A stretch of 45,956 nucleotides of DNA from Chloroflexota bacterium (GTDB lineage Bacteria > Chloroflexota > Anaerolineae > UBA4142), in assembly GCA_023381515.1 (NCBI GenBank), contig JAMCQI010000105.1, positions 1-45,956 of the forward strand. Direction: 5' to 3'. The notes under the pieces were generated by a model. It did no database searches. It saw only the letters and a list, made by a program, of their open reading frames with translations, and was not told the origin of the DNA. Positions 1 to 8,042 of this stretch are shown in pieces. How positions within the stretch are numbered: position 1 is the first letter of the stretch; each line of letters begins with the position of its first letter. The translations under genes were made by a program, and so were the position numbers.

Positions 1-292
1 AACTGACTGAAACCAGGGGACGCGACACTACGGCAGGCTGATCCCTGGGCGGGCAGCGACGTCCCAAACCGCCTTTCGGACCACTCCGGCTTCAAGTCCC
101 CAAAAGCCGCCATTAATCCACACTCTCCTTATTGCGGACAGTGAAGTGCCTTGACTAGGCGCGCACGCGGGTCCGTTGACTTGAGCCGTAAGGCTCCAGA
201 CCAATAGTCGCCGGCCAAGCCGCCAAACACCGAGCACGTATCCCCCATGTAACTGCTGAGCGGAATGAAAATGGCCATGGCAAGTACGAGAA

Positions 293-499
293 TTTAAGAT
301 TACTGCCCCTCATCCGGAACACATCCTCGCCATCGAATAAAACGCTCCTGCTCGTCGCCGGAATCAGAATCGTCCGTCCCGTGGTAGTCTTGCCGCAACC
401 CGATTCGCCCACCAGACCGAAGGTTTCTTGCTCGTGAATGTCAAAAGAGACGCGATCGACCGCGCGGACCTGGGCGACCGTGCGGCACAAGAGCCCACC
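293..499 (-). pseudogene. Remnant of DppF/OppF-type peptide ABC transporter ATPase (N-terminal part)
   Basis: Minus-strand reading gives the typical start of the second ATPase of a dipeptide/oligopeptide importer: a [13 protein letters not shown] segment, then the Walker A stretch [16 protein letters not shown], then [14 protein letters not shown]. Similarity stops near position 293, so the Q-loop, ABC signature and Walker B are all missing. Only about 66 of the usual ~320 residues remain and the part before TVAQ is also lost. It lies directly behind a DppD tail fragment, as in an intact dpp operon. It cannot be a working ATPase. Bases 1-292 hold no gene I recognise. Confidence 0.75.
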
Positions 500-519
500 G
501 CGGCGGGAGCGGACTGGCG

Positions 520-624
520 CCGCAGCGCGATCTCGATTTCCGGTTCATACAGCCAACAGCGCGCAGTGTGGCCATACCCGACGGTAATCAGAGGCAGCGC
601 CTCTACGCGGCACTTATCCATGGC
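520..624 (-). pseudogene. Remnant of DppD/OppD-type ATPase (C-terminal oligopeptide-transporter tail)
   Basis: The minus strand from about 624 reads AMDKCRVEALPLITVGYGH then [10 protein letters not shown]. This matches the cysteine-containing C-terminal tail (C-x-x-x-x-P-L ... GH ... RCW) found after the ATPase domain in peptide importer ATPases. The whole nucleotide-binding domain is missing. Upstream it is fused to a dppC remnant, and downstream the frame breaks into the dppF-like remnant. Recognition rests on a short but characteristic motif. Confidence 0.65.
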
Positions 625-626
625 TT

Positions 627-880
627 TGTTGCTTCATAGACGACGATCGTGCCAAAGTCGGGGGTGGCCACGACGATGATCGGCGCGAGCGATTCCAGCA
701 CCAGGTGCGTGAGAATCATGCGGAAGAACTGGCAGGGTGAGGATGATGTCGGAAAGCGCAACAAGAGGGCATCTATCCAGCCGCCGGCGTAGCTCGCGAT
801 CGCGCCGACCAACACTCCTATGATGGTGGAAAAAACAGCGCCTGTGGCTAAATGCGCGTTTAGAGATGAACGCAGCGTGC
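627..880 (-). pseudogene. Remnant of DppC/OppC-type peptide ABC transporter permease
   Basis: Two permease pieces are visible on the minus strand. About 833-747 reads FSTIIGVLVGAIASYAGGWIDALL, the first membrane segments of a DppC permease, and the next motif (DIILTLPVLP, about 750-721) continues in another frame. About 731-627 reads FFRMILTHL then SLAPIIVVATPDFGTIVV, which fits the region after the EAA loop near the C-terminus. The middle of the protein is deleted and the reading frame shifts twice, so this is a pseudogene. It keeps operon order with the dppD and dppF remnants downstream. Confidence 0.7.
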
Positions 881-1016
881 AATCAGGATCAGCCGAGCCC
901 GCCTCATGAGCGGTGCAGCCGCTTCGCTGTAGAGCACCTCCTTCCAGGCGGGACCAGTTACGCGTCACGTACCTGTGCTTTGAATAACATAATGAGGAGG
1001 TTAGTGGGGGATGTCA

Positions 1017-1916
1017 TTATTCTGACGTAACGCGTGACGGCGACGCCTCTCGGTCGAGCGTGAGCGCATCGGCTGGGCGGTGGAGGACTCCCCCAATAAG
1101 GTGGTAGAGCGCATACAACTCCCAGGCGAAAGGCCAATAGCCTCCATAGCCCAGGAGAGGCATCTCAAAGACCTTGCCAAAGCCGACAAAGGGGACGGTG
1201 TAATACCACTTGGGCCAGGCGAGCCAATTCCACATTTCCCAGAAAAAGCCGCAGATTGTGCCCGCGATCGCCAGGGACACAAGCATTCTCCAGTCGCCCT
1301 GAGCTATTTGTCCTATCAGCGACCGTCGGCCGCGCAGGCAGTTCAACGGATCCACGAGCAGCACGAGCCAGACCCAGGTCAACGGAAAGGCAAATCTCGG
1401 GAGCAGGATGACGGCGGCGAACGCCGCAGCTCCCAAGTACATCAGTCCCCAAAGGAGGCGCGAAGATGGACGGAACCGGCGGCGCGTGCCCAGCCGCTCG
1501 ACAAAATGAAATGAAGAGACCAGGTCGGCTGTCTCAAAGACGGCCGGGATGACGGTCGAAAAATCGATCGTGGAGATGGCAATGATCTGGCCGACCGTGT
1601 AGCTATATGCGCCGAGATAGTGCCAATTCTGCACAAACTCGTTCAAGCCCTCAAACACCCACCAGATAGGAGCGCTCAAGATGAAAAGAGCGACAAAAAC
1701 GGCCGGCGACCGCGTCAGCAAAGAGTTGCCCCGCCGCCATGCGACCAGCGCATCCACGGTCAAGACATAGCCCAGCCACTGGGGGAAAAAAGCATATTCG
1801 CCCAGGGCGCCGACATGCAGCCAGGAGGCCGTCCAGAAAAAGAGCGCCAGGCAGAGCCCCAGGTACAAGTGAAGAGGAAATGAATGTTGTTTCGTTTTGA
1901 CGAGCACGCGTGCCAT
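1017..1916 (-). CDS. Polytopic membrane protein of unknown function
   Basis: The product is about 299 residues and strongly hydrophobic. Roughly eight membrane helices are apparent, beginning with HLYLGLCLALFFWTASWL, with many tryptophans and aromatic residues near helix ends (for example FFWEMWNWLAWPKWYY). I do not recognise the family. The ATG at 1916 is preferred over the one at 1937 because GGAG lies 6 nt upstream. A good promoter (TTGCGA, 17-bp spacer, TATAAT) lies about 60 bp upstream, with an inverted repeat across its -10 box. It is divergent from moxR. Confidence 0.7.
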   Translation of the reverse strand: MARVLVKTKQHSFPLHLYLGLCLALFFWTASWLHVGALGEYAFFPQWLGYVLTVDALVAWRRGNSLLTRSPAVFVALFILSAPIWWVFEGLNEFVQNWHYLGAYSYTVGQIIAISTIDFSTVIPAVFETADLVSSFHFVERLGTRRRFRPSSRLLWGLMYLGAAAFAAVILLPRFAFPLTWVWLVLLVDPLNCLRGRRSLIGQIAQGDWRMLVSLAIAGTICGFFWEMWNWLAWPKWYYTVPFVGFGKVFEMPLLGYGGYWPFAWELYALYHLIGGVLHRPADALTLDREASPSRVTSE

Positions 1917-1970
1917 TCCTTGCTCCAAGCCCCACATTTTGCCTTTGCCGGGGGCGCGGCGTATCTACAT

Positions 1971-2003
1971 TTCGATTATATCCTATCGAAGGACTCTTCG
2001 CAA
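1971..2003 (-). promoter_or_regulatory. Sigma70-type promoter with inverted repeat over the -10 box
   Basis: On the minus strand TTGCGA (2003-1998) and TATAAT (1980-1975) are separated by 17 bp. The hexamers TTCGAT (1971-1976) and ATCGAA (1985-1990) form an inverted repeat that encloses the -10 box. This is a plausible operator for a repressor of the membrane protein gene ending at 1017. Confidence 0.55.
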
Positions 2004-2099
2004 TGCTCCGTTTGATGACGGTCGGTAGATTGCAAGCTGTTGATCACTTGCGGCTATAAGCACCAAACGGCGCGCGACATGGCCGATTCATCTGATGTG

Positions 2100-2108
2100 T
2101 GGTAAAAT
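2100..2108 (+). promoter_or_regulatory. Extended -10 promoter candidate for the moxR operon
   Basis: TGGTAAAAT (TGn plus a TATAAT-like hexamer) lies 21 bp before the moxR start. No good -35 box is present at 17 bp, as is common for extended -10 promoters. The palindrome CCTTCGAAGG (2112-2121) follows it, just before the ribosome binding site. Confidence 0.4.
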
Positions 2109-2129
2109 CGTCCTTCGAAGGGGTCAAGG

Positions 2130-3092
2130 ATGAGTTCACCATTGACGATTCAAGATATTCAGGCGGCTGGAGAGCGGATTCGAGAAAATGTCGAAAGGGT
2201 CATTGTCGGCAAGGGCGACATCATCGACCTGGCGCTCGTGGCACTTGTATGCGAGGGGCACATTCTCTTCGAGGACGTACCCGGCATTGGCAAGACCACA
2301 CTGGCCAAGGCGCTGGCGCGCTCACTGGATTGCACGTTCCGACGTATTCAGTTCACCCCCGATCTCTTGCCGAGCGACGTCACGGGCCTCGCGGTCTATA
2401 ACCAAAAGACACAAGAGTTTGAATTTCGTCCGGGTCCAATCATGTCGCAGATCGTCCTCGCGGACGAGATCAATCGCGCGACGCCGCGTACCCAATCCGC
2501 ACTCCTCGAAGCGATGCAAGAGCGCCAGATAACGGTCGACGGCGCCACCCGCGTTCTCCCCCGTCCTTTTCTCGTTATCGCGACCCAGAACCCGATCGAG
2601 CTCGAAGGTACGTTTCCTCTGCCCGAGGCCCAGGTGGACCGCTTTTTCATGAAACTGAGGCTGGGTTACCCGACCGAGGAGGAAGAACACTCGATCTTGC
2701 TTCGGTTTGAGCACGAGGACCCGCTACCTGACCTGCAGCCCGTCGTTACAACAGACAAGATTGTCGAGATGCAGAGAGCGGCGCGCCAGGTCCGGGTTGA
2801 ATCGTCCGTGCGGGATTACATTATTGCGATTGTGCGAGCCACCCGCGCACACAGTGCGGTTGAGATTGGAGCAAGCCCGCGCGGCTCGCTCTACCTGTAC
2901 CACGCTGCCCAAGCATGGGCTGCCCTACGCGGGCGCGAATTCGTCCTTCCCGACGATGTCAAATTTCTCACTCCGTTCGTTATAACGCACCGACTCATCA
3001 TCGGTGCGCAGACTCGCCTCCGGGGCCGCAATGCCCAGCAGATTGTCCGAGACGTCGTCGATTCGGTCCCGGTCCCTGTCGAGCAAGCCTAG
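2130..3092 (+). CDS. MoxR-family AAA+ ATPase
   Basis: A 320-residue MoxR ATPase, typical full length. Walker A is PGIGKTT at residues 51-57. Walker B is IVLADEINRA with D112 and E113. It is followed by the TQSALLEAMQERQ region and the sensor motif ATQNPIELEGTFPLPEAQ DRF. MoxR proteins act as chaperone-like ATPases that help mature partner proteins, usually VWA or DUF58 proteins encoded next door. Here a DUF58 gene follows, but a four-helix-bundle cassette sits between them. AAGGGG lies 7 nt before the ATG. Its stop codon runs straight into the heptad repeat flanking that cassette. Confidence 0.93.
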   Translation: MSSPLTIQDIQAAGERIRENVERVIVGKGDIIDLALVALVCEGHILFEDVPGIGKTTLAKALARSLDCTFRRIQFTPDLLPSDVTGLAVYNQKTQEFEFRPGPIMSQIVLADEINRATPRTQSALLEAMQERQITVDGATRVLPRPFLVIATQNPIELEGTFPLPEAQVDRFFMKLRLGYPTEEEEHSILLRFEHEDPLPDLQPVVTTDKIVEMQRAARQVRVESSVRDYIIAIVRATRAHSAVEIGASPRGSLYLYHAAQAWAALRGREFVLPDDVKFLTPFVITHRLIIGAQTRLRGRNAQQIVRDVVDSVPVPVEQA

Positions 3093-3125
3093 ACAGCAGA
3101 CGACAGACTACAGATAACAGACTAG
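3091..3125 (+). repeat. Left heptanucleotide repeat array flanking four-helix-bundle gene
   Basis: About four tandem 7-bp units of the form ACAGAYN (for example ACAGACT, ACAGATA) start at the moxR stop codon. The same unit occurs in inverted orientation after the four-helix-bundle gene (3527-3569), so the gene is bracketed by degenerate inverted repeats. Confidence 0.75.
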
Positions 3126-3144
3126 ACCAGTGATGGAGGATGCG

Positions 3145-3510
3145 ATGGGGCACAACTTTCGCGAGCTGCGAGTCTGGAAACGCGCGATAGAGTTTATCGT
3201 TCAGATATACAAACTATCACGAGCGTTTCCGAAGGACGAGACGTACGGTCTCACGAGTCAGCTCCGGCGTGCCGCAACGTCAATCTCGTTGAATATTGCA
3301 GAAGGCTCCGGTGCGAGCAGCGACGTCGAGTTTGTACGATTCTTGGAGATGGCTCGCCGTTCAGTCTATGAGGTCATCACCGCTTTGGAAATTGCCCATC
3401 GGCTGGATTACTGCACAAACGAAGGCACTCATCCACTGAGCGGCGAGGCCGACGAGATAGCTGCGATGATTTCCGGGCTCATCAAGCGACTGAACCAGCA
3501 CGCCGATTGA
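3145..3510 (+). CDS. Four-helix bundle protein (S23 / 23S rRNA intervening-sequence protein family)
   Basis: A 121-residue helical protein with the family hallmarks: FRELRVWKRAIEFIVQIY near the N-terminus, then FPKDETYGLTSQLRRAATSI, then SLNIAEGSGA and FLEMARRSVYEVITAL. Members occur inside 23S rRNA intervening sequences, near diversity-generating retroelements (Avd), and as stand-alone genes. The cellular role of stand-alone copies is unclear. The ATG at 3145 is chosen because GGAGG lies 5 nt upstream. The gene interrupts moxR-DUF58 and is bracketed by inverted heptad repeats, which suggests it arrived as a small cassette. Confidence 0.9.
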   Translation: MGHNFRELRVWKRAIEFIVQIYKLSRAFPKDETYGLTSQLRRAATSISLNIAEGSGASSDVEFVRFLEMARRSVYEVITALEIAHRLDYCTNEGTHPLSGEADEIAAMISGLIKRLNQHAD

Positions 3511-3526
3511 AACACTTGTTTATCCG

Positions 3527-3569
3527 CTATCTGTGATCTGTAATCTGTCGTCTGTCATCTGTAGTCTGA
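3527..3569 (-). repeat. Right inverted heptanucleotide repeat array
   Basis: Read on the minus strand this is five to six tandem ACAGAYN units (ACAGATG, ACAGACG, ACAGATT, ACAGATC, ACAGATA). It is the inverted counterpart of the array at 3091-3125. It reaches to within 6 bp of the DUF58 start codon and appears to have replaced any normal ribosome binding site there. Confidence 0.75.
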
Positions 3570-3575
3570 CTCTTC

Positions 3576-4808
3576 ATGTTTAACGATTCTTGGATCCACT
3601 TTGCCATCTTGATGGTAGTTCTGGGGGCGCTGTTCCAGTCCACTCCGCTCCTCGTCCTCGCCGCCCTCCTCCTCACCGTAATTCCAGTCGCGTGGGCGTG
3701 GAACCGAGTGGCGCTGTGGCGCGTGAGCTATGAGCGCGCTCTCAGCGAGCAGCGCGTCTTTGTCGGCGAGACCATTGACCTGAGTACACGCGTCAACAAT
3801 CGCAAGCTCTTGCCTTTGACCTGGGTCAAGATCGACGATCAGTTTCCGACCGTTCTCACACCCACCCACACCACACTTACGCCCTCGCATATTCCTCTTA
3901 CCGGCTATCTGACGCAGAGGGCAGCCCTGGGCAGCTATGAGCGTGCCCGCTGGAGTTATCGTCTGGACTGCAAGCAACGCGGCTATTTCACTCTCGGTCC
4001 CGCCCGCCTGAGATCAGGCGATGCGTTTGGGCTTTTCGAGCAGAACCGGACGAGCCCGCGTACCGACCACCTCATCGTTTATCCGCGGATTCTTCCCATG
4101 GAAGATTGGGGCCTGCCGCCCAAGGATCCCCTCGGAGACATACGGTCGCGGGTTCAACTTTTTGAGGATGCTACCCGGCCGCGCGGGGTGCGGGATTATC
4201 ACCCCGACGACGCCCCGAAGCACATCCATTGGCGCGCGACCGCTCACCGGGGCGATTTGCTAGTTAAGCAATACGATCCCACAATTACGTACCAATGGGT
4301 TCTGTTTATCAATGTGGCGACTTTTGTCGAGGCGTGGCAGGGAGTTAATTCTGAACTGCTCGAGCACGTCATCAGCCTGACGGCGTCGATCGCGAACTAT
4401 GCCTCGGAGCAGAAATACTCGGTGGGGATGATCGCTAATGGTACCTGGCCGGAATCGGACCAACGCTTGAAGATTCTGCCCAGCCGCGACCCCGACCATC
4501 TGCGTCACGTCCTCGAGGCGCTGGCGGCGGTGACGCCGTTCGTCACGACGCCGATCGAGGCTCTCCTCGGAACAGAAACGACCAAGCTCGCCTGGGGAGC
4601 CACACTCGCCGTGATCACGGGAGTCGTGACGGAACCCTTGCTCGCCGAAATGCTGCGACTGCGTCACGCGGGCCGCCGGCTCGCGCTAATTTCGCTCGAC
4701 GAGAGCTGGGAACCTCAGGAACTGGATGGCATTATTGTCAGAACGGCGACGCCACCGGCGGCTGTGGAAGAGGTAGAGAAGACGGCGCCTGGTATGGCTC
4801 TAGCGTAA
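3576..4808 (+). CDS. DUF58 domain-containing protein
   Basis: A 410-residue protein. Two hydrophobic helices fill residues 8-45 (ILMVVLGALFQS and LLVLAALLLTVIPVAWAW). A beta-rich region follows, then the DUF58 signature at about 203-231: RGVRDYHPDDAPKHIHW and GDLLVKQYDP. The remainder resembles a VWA-like fold. DUF58 proteins are usual partners of MoxR ATPases, and a DUF4129 membrane protein follows, which is the classic cluster thought to assemble envelope complexes. No Shine-Dalgarno sequence precedes the ATG at 3576 because the heptad repeat ends immediately upstream. Expression may depend on coupling or a weak start. Confidence 0.9.
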   Translation: MFNDSWIHFAILMVVLGALFQSTPLLVLAALLLTVIPVAWAWNRVALWRVSYERALSEQRVFVGETIDLSTRVNNRKLLPLTWVKIDDQFPTVLTPTHTTLTPSHIPLTGYLTQRAALGSYERARWSYRLDCKQRGYFTLGPARLRSGDAFGLFEQNRTSPRTDHLIVYPRILPMEDWGLPPKDPLGDIRSRVQLFEDATRPRGVRDYHPDDAPKHIHWRATAHRGDLLVKQYDPTITYQWVLFINVATFVEAWQGVNSELLEHVISLTASIANYASEQKYSVGMIANGTWPESDQRLKILPSRDPDHLRHVLEALAAVTPFVTTPIEALLGTETTKLAWGATLAVITGVVTEPLLAEMLRLRHAGRRLALISLDESWEPQELDGIIVRTATPPAAVEEVEKTAPGMALA

Positions 4809-4838
4809 AGTAGGGACCCGGCCGGAAGATGGCACCGC

Positions 4839-6257
4839 GTGAGTAAGGTGATGGCACTCGGACGATCATTCATTGCACAAAAGATTATCAAGATCACACC
4901 GCGCCGCGAGATCCGTCTGGCGCTCCTGGCCGCGATGGAGACGTGCTGGCTCTATGCGATCCTGGGATTCGTTGCCGCGCTGACGGGTCTCAACCGCCCC
5001 GTATCGCCTTTATCCCTGTTCGCCGCCTACTGGATTGCACTCTTGACCGGGCGTCTCCTCCCCCGACTGCATCTGCGTTGGCTCTATCTTCAACTGATGG
5101 CCGTCGGCATCGCGATATTGACGCTGTTGACTGTAATCCGAATCCAAGTGGTCGGCGATCAGGTGAGCTTGCTCGACCCGAGCTGGGTCCTACCCGCCGT
5201 GCGTTCGATATTCCTCTTTGATTATGGGATGTCGACGGAATTCCTGACCGCCATAGGAATCATCTATGTATTTGTTCGTGGACTCGGATTCGGGCAACGT
5301 CCGCTCACGCTCTGGTTCATGGGCTTTCAATTCCGTCTGGGCATCGTGGTCTTTTTTCTCCTGTTTGCGACTGCCGCCTTTTTGAAACACTATGATGCGT
5401 CGCTCTGGGTCTTTATCTATTTCTTTCTATCACTTTTCGCGATTGCTCTCGCGCGGCTGGACGAAATGGGGAGCAATTTGAGATTCGGGACACGGTGGTT
5501 CGTGACCCTTTTTTCTGCCATCGCCTTGGTTCTCTTTCTTGGCCTGGGTCTCTTGCAGATGCTCACCGTCGACACCGTCGCCGCGTTCCTCCGGCTCTTT
5601 TCGCCTCTAGCAACAGTCGCCGGCTTGCTTCTCCTTCTCATCATCATTCCGGCTAGCTGGGTGGTCGAGTGGCTATTTACGTTCTTGCGCCCGCTCTTTG
5701 CAAGGTTCCATCTTGCTCAAATCATGCAGAACGTTTTCAGTCTTTTTCAGCAATTTCAGGAGAACCGAAAGGAGACGCCCCCGCTCATCCCGCTCCCGGT
5801 CCTACAGACTTTGGTTGTCCTTGCCATCGTGCTCGGAATCAGCTACCTGCTGGCGCGGGCGCTCAATCGCCGGATGAAGGAGATTGAGGAGGAAACCTAT
5901 ATCCGCGAATCTGTCGGGCCCGAAGAAGACGCCAAGCCCCGGCGCGAGTCCACCCGTCGGAAGCGCCCCCGCCCGTCTCGCGCCGGAAAGATGGCCGCCG
6001 AAACCATCCGCCGCATCTACGCTGCGTTGGTTGCGCGTGCGGCAGAAGTGGGACTTGCCCGCCGGGTGGCGGAGACACCCTACGAGTTTCTCCCCCGGCT
6101 CGAACGGGCGTGGCCTGATGAACGAGTCCCCATTCGGGATATCACCGATGCCTATGTCGCCGTTCATTATGGCGAACACGAAGCGACCGCAGCAGAAGTG
6201 GAGCGCGTCCGGAAGGAATGGAGAGAGGTAGAGAAGGCTATCAAGCGTAAGATGTAG
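4839..6257 (+). CDS. Multi-pass membrane protein with C-terminal DUF4129 domain
   Basis: A 472-residue protein with about eight to nine membrane helices over residues 25-345, then a charged basic linker (KPRRESTRRKRPRPSRAGK) and a cytoplasmic DUF4129 domain. That domain shows RIYAALVARAAEVGL, ETPYEFLPRLERAWP and ITDAYVAVHYGEHEA. Family members often carry a transglutaminase-like domain, and none is seen here. It completes the MoxR/DUF58/DUF4129 set. GTG at 4839 is taken as the start, with GGAAG upstream. ATG at 4851 is an alternative. It lies 30 bp after DUF58 and is probably cotranscribed. Confidence 0.85.
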   Translation: MSKVMALGRSFIAQKIIKITPRREIRLALLAAMETCWLYAILGFVAALTGLNRPVSPLSLFAAYWIALLTGRLLPRLHLRWLYLQLMAVGIAILTLLTVIRIQVVGDQVSLLDPSWVLPAVRSIFLFDYGMSTEFLTAIGIIYVFVRGLGFGQRPLTLWFMGFQFRLGIVVFFLLFATAAFLKHYDASLWVFIYFFLSLFAIALARLDEMGSNLRFGTRWFVTLFSAIALVLFLGLGLLQMLTVDTVAAFLRLFSPLATVAGLLLLLIIIPASWVVEWLFTFLRPLFARFHLAQIMQNVFSLFQQFQENRKETPPLIPLPVLQTLVVLAIVLGISYLLARALNRRMKEIEEETYIRESVGPEEDAKPRRESTRRKRPRPSRAGKMAAETIRRIYAALVARAAEVGLARRVAETPYEFLPRLERAWPDERVPIRDITDAYVAVHYGEHEATAAEVERVRKEWREVEKAIKRKM

Positions 6258-6345
6258 AACGCAAGACGTAGTGATAGCGCTTGGCGCCTTTGGGTGTTTA
6301 CTTTTCCGCTTTACTTTTCGATTTATCGGTTGGAGTGTTGTACTC

Positions 6346-7971
6346 ATGAAACTGGTCACTGCGGAACAGATGCGCTCACTTGAGCAGCGCTCGGATGCGA
6401 GCGGCAACAGCTATGCGATGATGATGGAGCGTGCCGGCAAAGCGGTCGCCGATGCGCTCACCGCCCAACTCCTCGCACGTGAGACTCGACAAAACCACGT
6501 GCTTGTGCTCGTGGGCCCCGGCAACAACGGAGGGGACGGGCTTGTCTGCGCTCGCGAGCTCTTTGACACGGGCGCGCGGGTTTCCCTCTACATTTGGAAA
6601 CGCGCCCCCAAAGATACCGACGAGAACTATAGGCTGTGTCTTGAACGCAATATCCCTGTGATGCGCGCGGAGAACGACCCCGGATTCGCCTCCCTCAAAG
6701 AGCTCCTGGATCACAACGATGTCATTGTGGATGCGCTTTTGGGCACCGGCGTCTCCAAGCCTATCGAGGGAATCCTCAAGGACCTTTTGGCAATTGCCAA
6801 GGAGCGACTGGACCGAACTCTTGCAACTGAGCTCGCCTCGTTAATTCCAACCGGGGGCCCCGTAAAGCGACGTCCACTCGTCGTTGCCGTGGACCTGCCA
6901 AGCGGGCTAAACCCGGATACCGGCGCCGTGGACCCTGCCACCCTGCCCGCCGATCTGACGGTTACCTTTGCCTTTCCCAAGGTCGGGCAGTTGATTCCTC
7001 CCGGCGCATTCGCGGTGGGAGAATTGACGGTCGCGGATATCGGAATCCCGGCGGACTGGGCCCGCGATAGCTCGTTGGAAGTCGAAAGCGCGCAGGATGC
7101 GTCCAAAAGCCTACCCGCACGGCCGCGCGGGTCTCATAAAGGCACGTTCGGCAAAGCGATGCTGTGTGTCGGATCGGCGAACTATATCGGTGCCGCGTAC
7201 CTGGCCGGCACAGCCGCGACGCATGCCGGGGCCGGGCTCGTTACCCTTGCCCTCGCCAGAACCATTCACCCCATCGTGGCCGCGGCGTCGCACGAGACGA
7301 CCTTCGTTCCATTGCCTGATGAAGGCGGCGCGCTCGTTCCTGAAGCCATCCCAGTACTGCTCGACTCGTTGTCGGACTATGACGCGCTTCTCGTCGGCCC
7401 CGGTTTTGGAAGGAACCCCCAAACGATCCGGTTCACTCAGGGGTTATTAGGGGGAAAACACAAACTGCCCAAGCTCGTCATCGACGCGGATGGGCTCTAT
7501 GCACTCTCCCAATTGCCAGACTGGTCACAGGTTTTTGCGACAGGTGGGTACCGCGCGATCCTTACACCGCATCCAGGCGAGATGGCGACCTTGTGCGGGC
7601 TCAAGCCGGATCAGGTGCAAGCAGATCGCGTAGGCGTGGCCAAGAAATTCGCCACCCAATGGCAGCAGACCATCGTCCTCAAGGGAGCGTATACTATCGT
7701 CGCCGACGGAAGTGGGAGGATAACGATCATTCCTTTCGCAACCCCCGCTCTCGCCACTGCCGGGACCGGCGACGTGCTCGCGGGCACCATAGCTGCACTC
7801 CTCGCTCAGCAACTGGATCCTTATGTGGCCGCAGTCACCGGAGCCTATTTGCATGGTCTTGCGGGCGAGTTGTGCCAAAGAGAAATCGGCGAGGCCGGCG
7901 TTGTCGCCGGGGACTTGCTGCCTCGGCTTCCGCGCGCGATTCGAACGCTGCGAGAATTCGGCGGAGGTTGA
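6346..7971 (+). CDS. nnr: Bifunctional NAD(P)H-hydrate epimerase / ADP-dependent NAD(P)H-hydrate dehydratase
   Basis: A 541-residue fusion that repairs damaged NADHX/NADPHX. The N-terminal YjeF epimerase domain (about 1-240) has GPGNNGGDG (57-65), DALLGTG (129-135) and the VAVDLPSGLNPDTG loop. The C-terminal kinase-like dehydratase domain (about 255-541) has SHKGTFGKA, VGPGFGRNP, IDADGL, LTPHPGEMA and the nucleotide-binding ATAGTGDVLAG (about 470-480). Both halves look complete. The ATG at 6346 is the likely start, since homologues begin MKLVTAEQM. Upstream codons to 6271 lack support. It follows the DUF4129 gene by 88 bp. Confidence 0.95.
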   Translation: MKLVTAEQMRSLEQRSDASGNSYAMMMERAGKAVADALTAQLLARETRQNHVLVLVGPGNNGGDGLVCARELFDTGARVSLYIWKRAPKDTDENYRLCLERNIPVMRAENDPGFASLKELLDHNDVIVDALLGTGVSKPIEGILKDLLAIAKERLDRTLATELASLIPTGGPVKRRPLVVAVDLPSGLNPDTGAVDPATLPADLTVTFAFPKVGQLIPPGAFAVGELTVADIGIPADWARDSSLEVESAQDASKSLPARPRGSHKGTFGKAMLCVGSANYIGAAYLAGTAATHAGAGLVTLALARTIHPIVAAASHETTFVPLPDEGGALVPEAIPVLLDSLSDYDALLVGPGFGRNPQTIRFTQGLLGGKHKLPKLVIDADGLYALSQLPDWSQVFATGGYRAILTPHPGEMATLCGLKPDQVQADRVGVAKKFATQWQQTIVLKGAYTIVADGSGRITIIPFATPALATAGTGDVLAGTIAALLAQQLDPYVAAVTGAYLHGLAGELCQREIGEAGVVAGDLLPRLPRAIRTLREFGGG

Positions 7972-8042
7972 ACGTTGTTCCGTTCTCCCCACCCGAATAA
8001 TCAAAAGCCGATTCCTCCAGTTGGGTGCAGGCGATCCGGGAC

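Noticed and set aside
1..292. Frames at the left edge as a further transporter piece
   Set aside because: A hydrophobic stretch ([16 protein letters not shown]) is visible on the minus strand near 250-295 but is too short to assign.
3091..3569. Heptad arrays as a CRISPR array
   Set aside because: Units are 7 bp, degenerate and without spacers, and they lie in inverted orientation on two sides of a gene.
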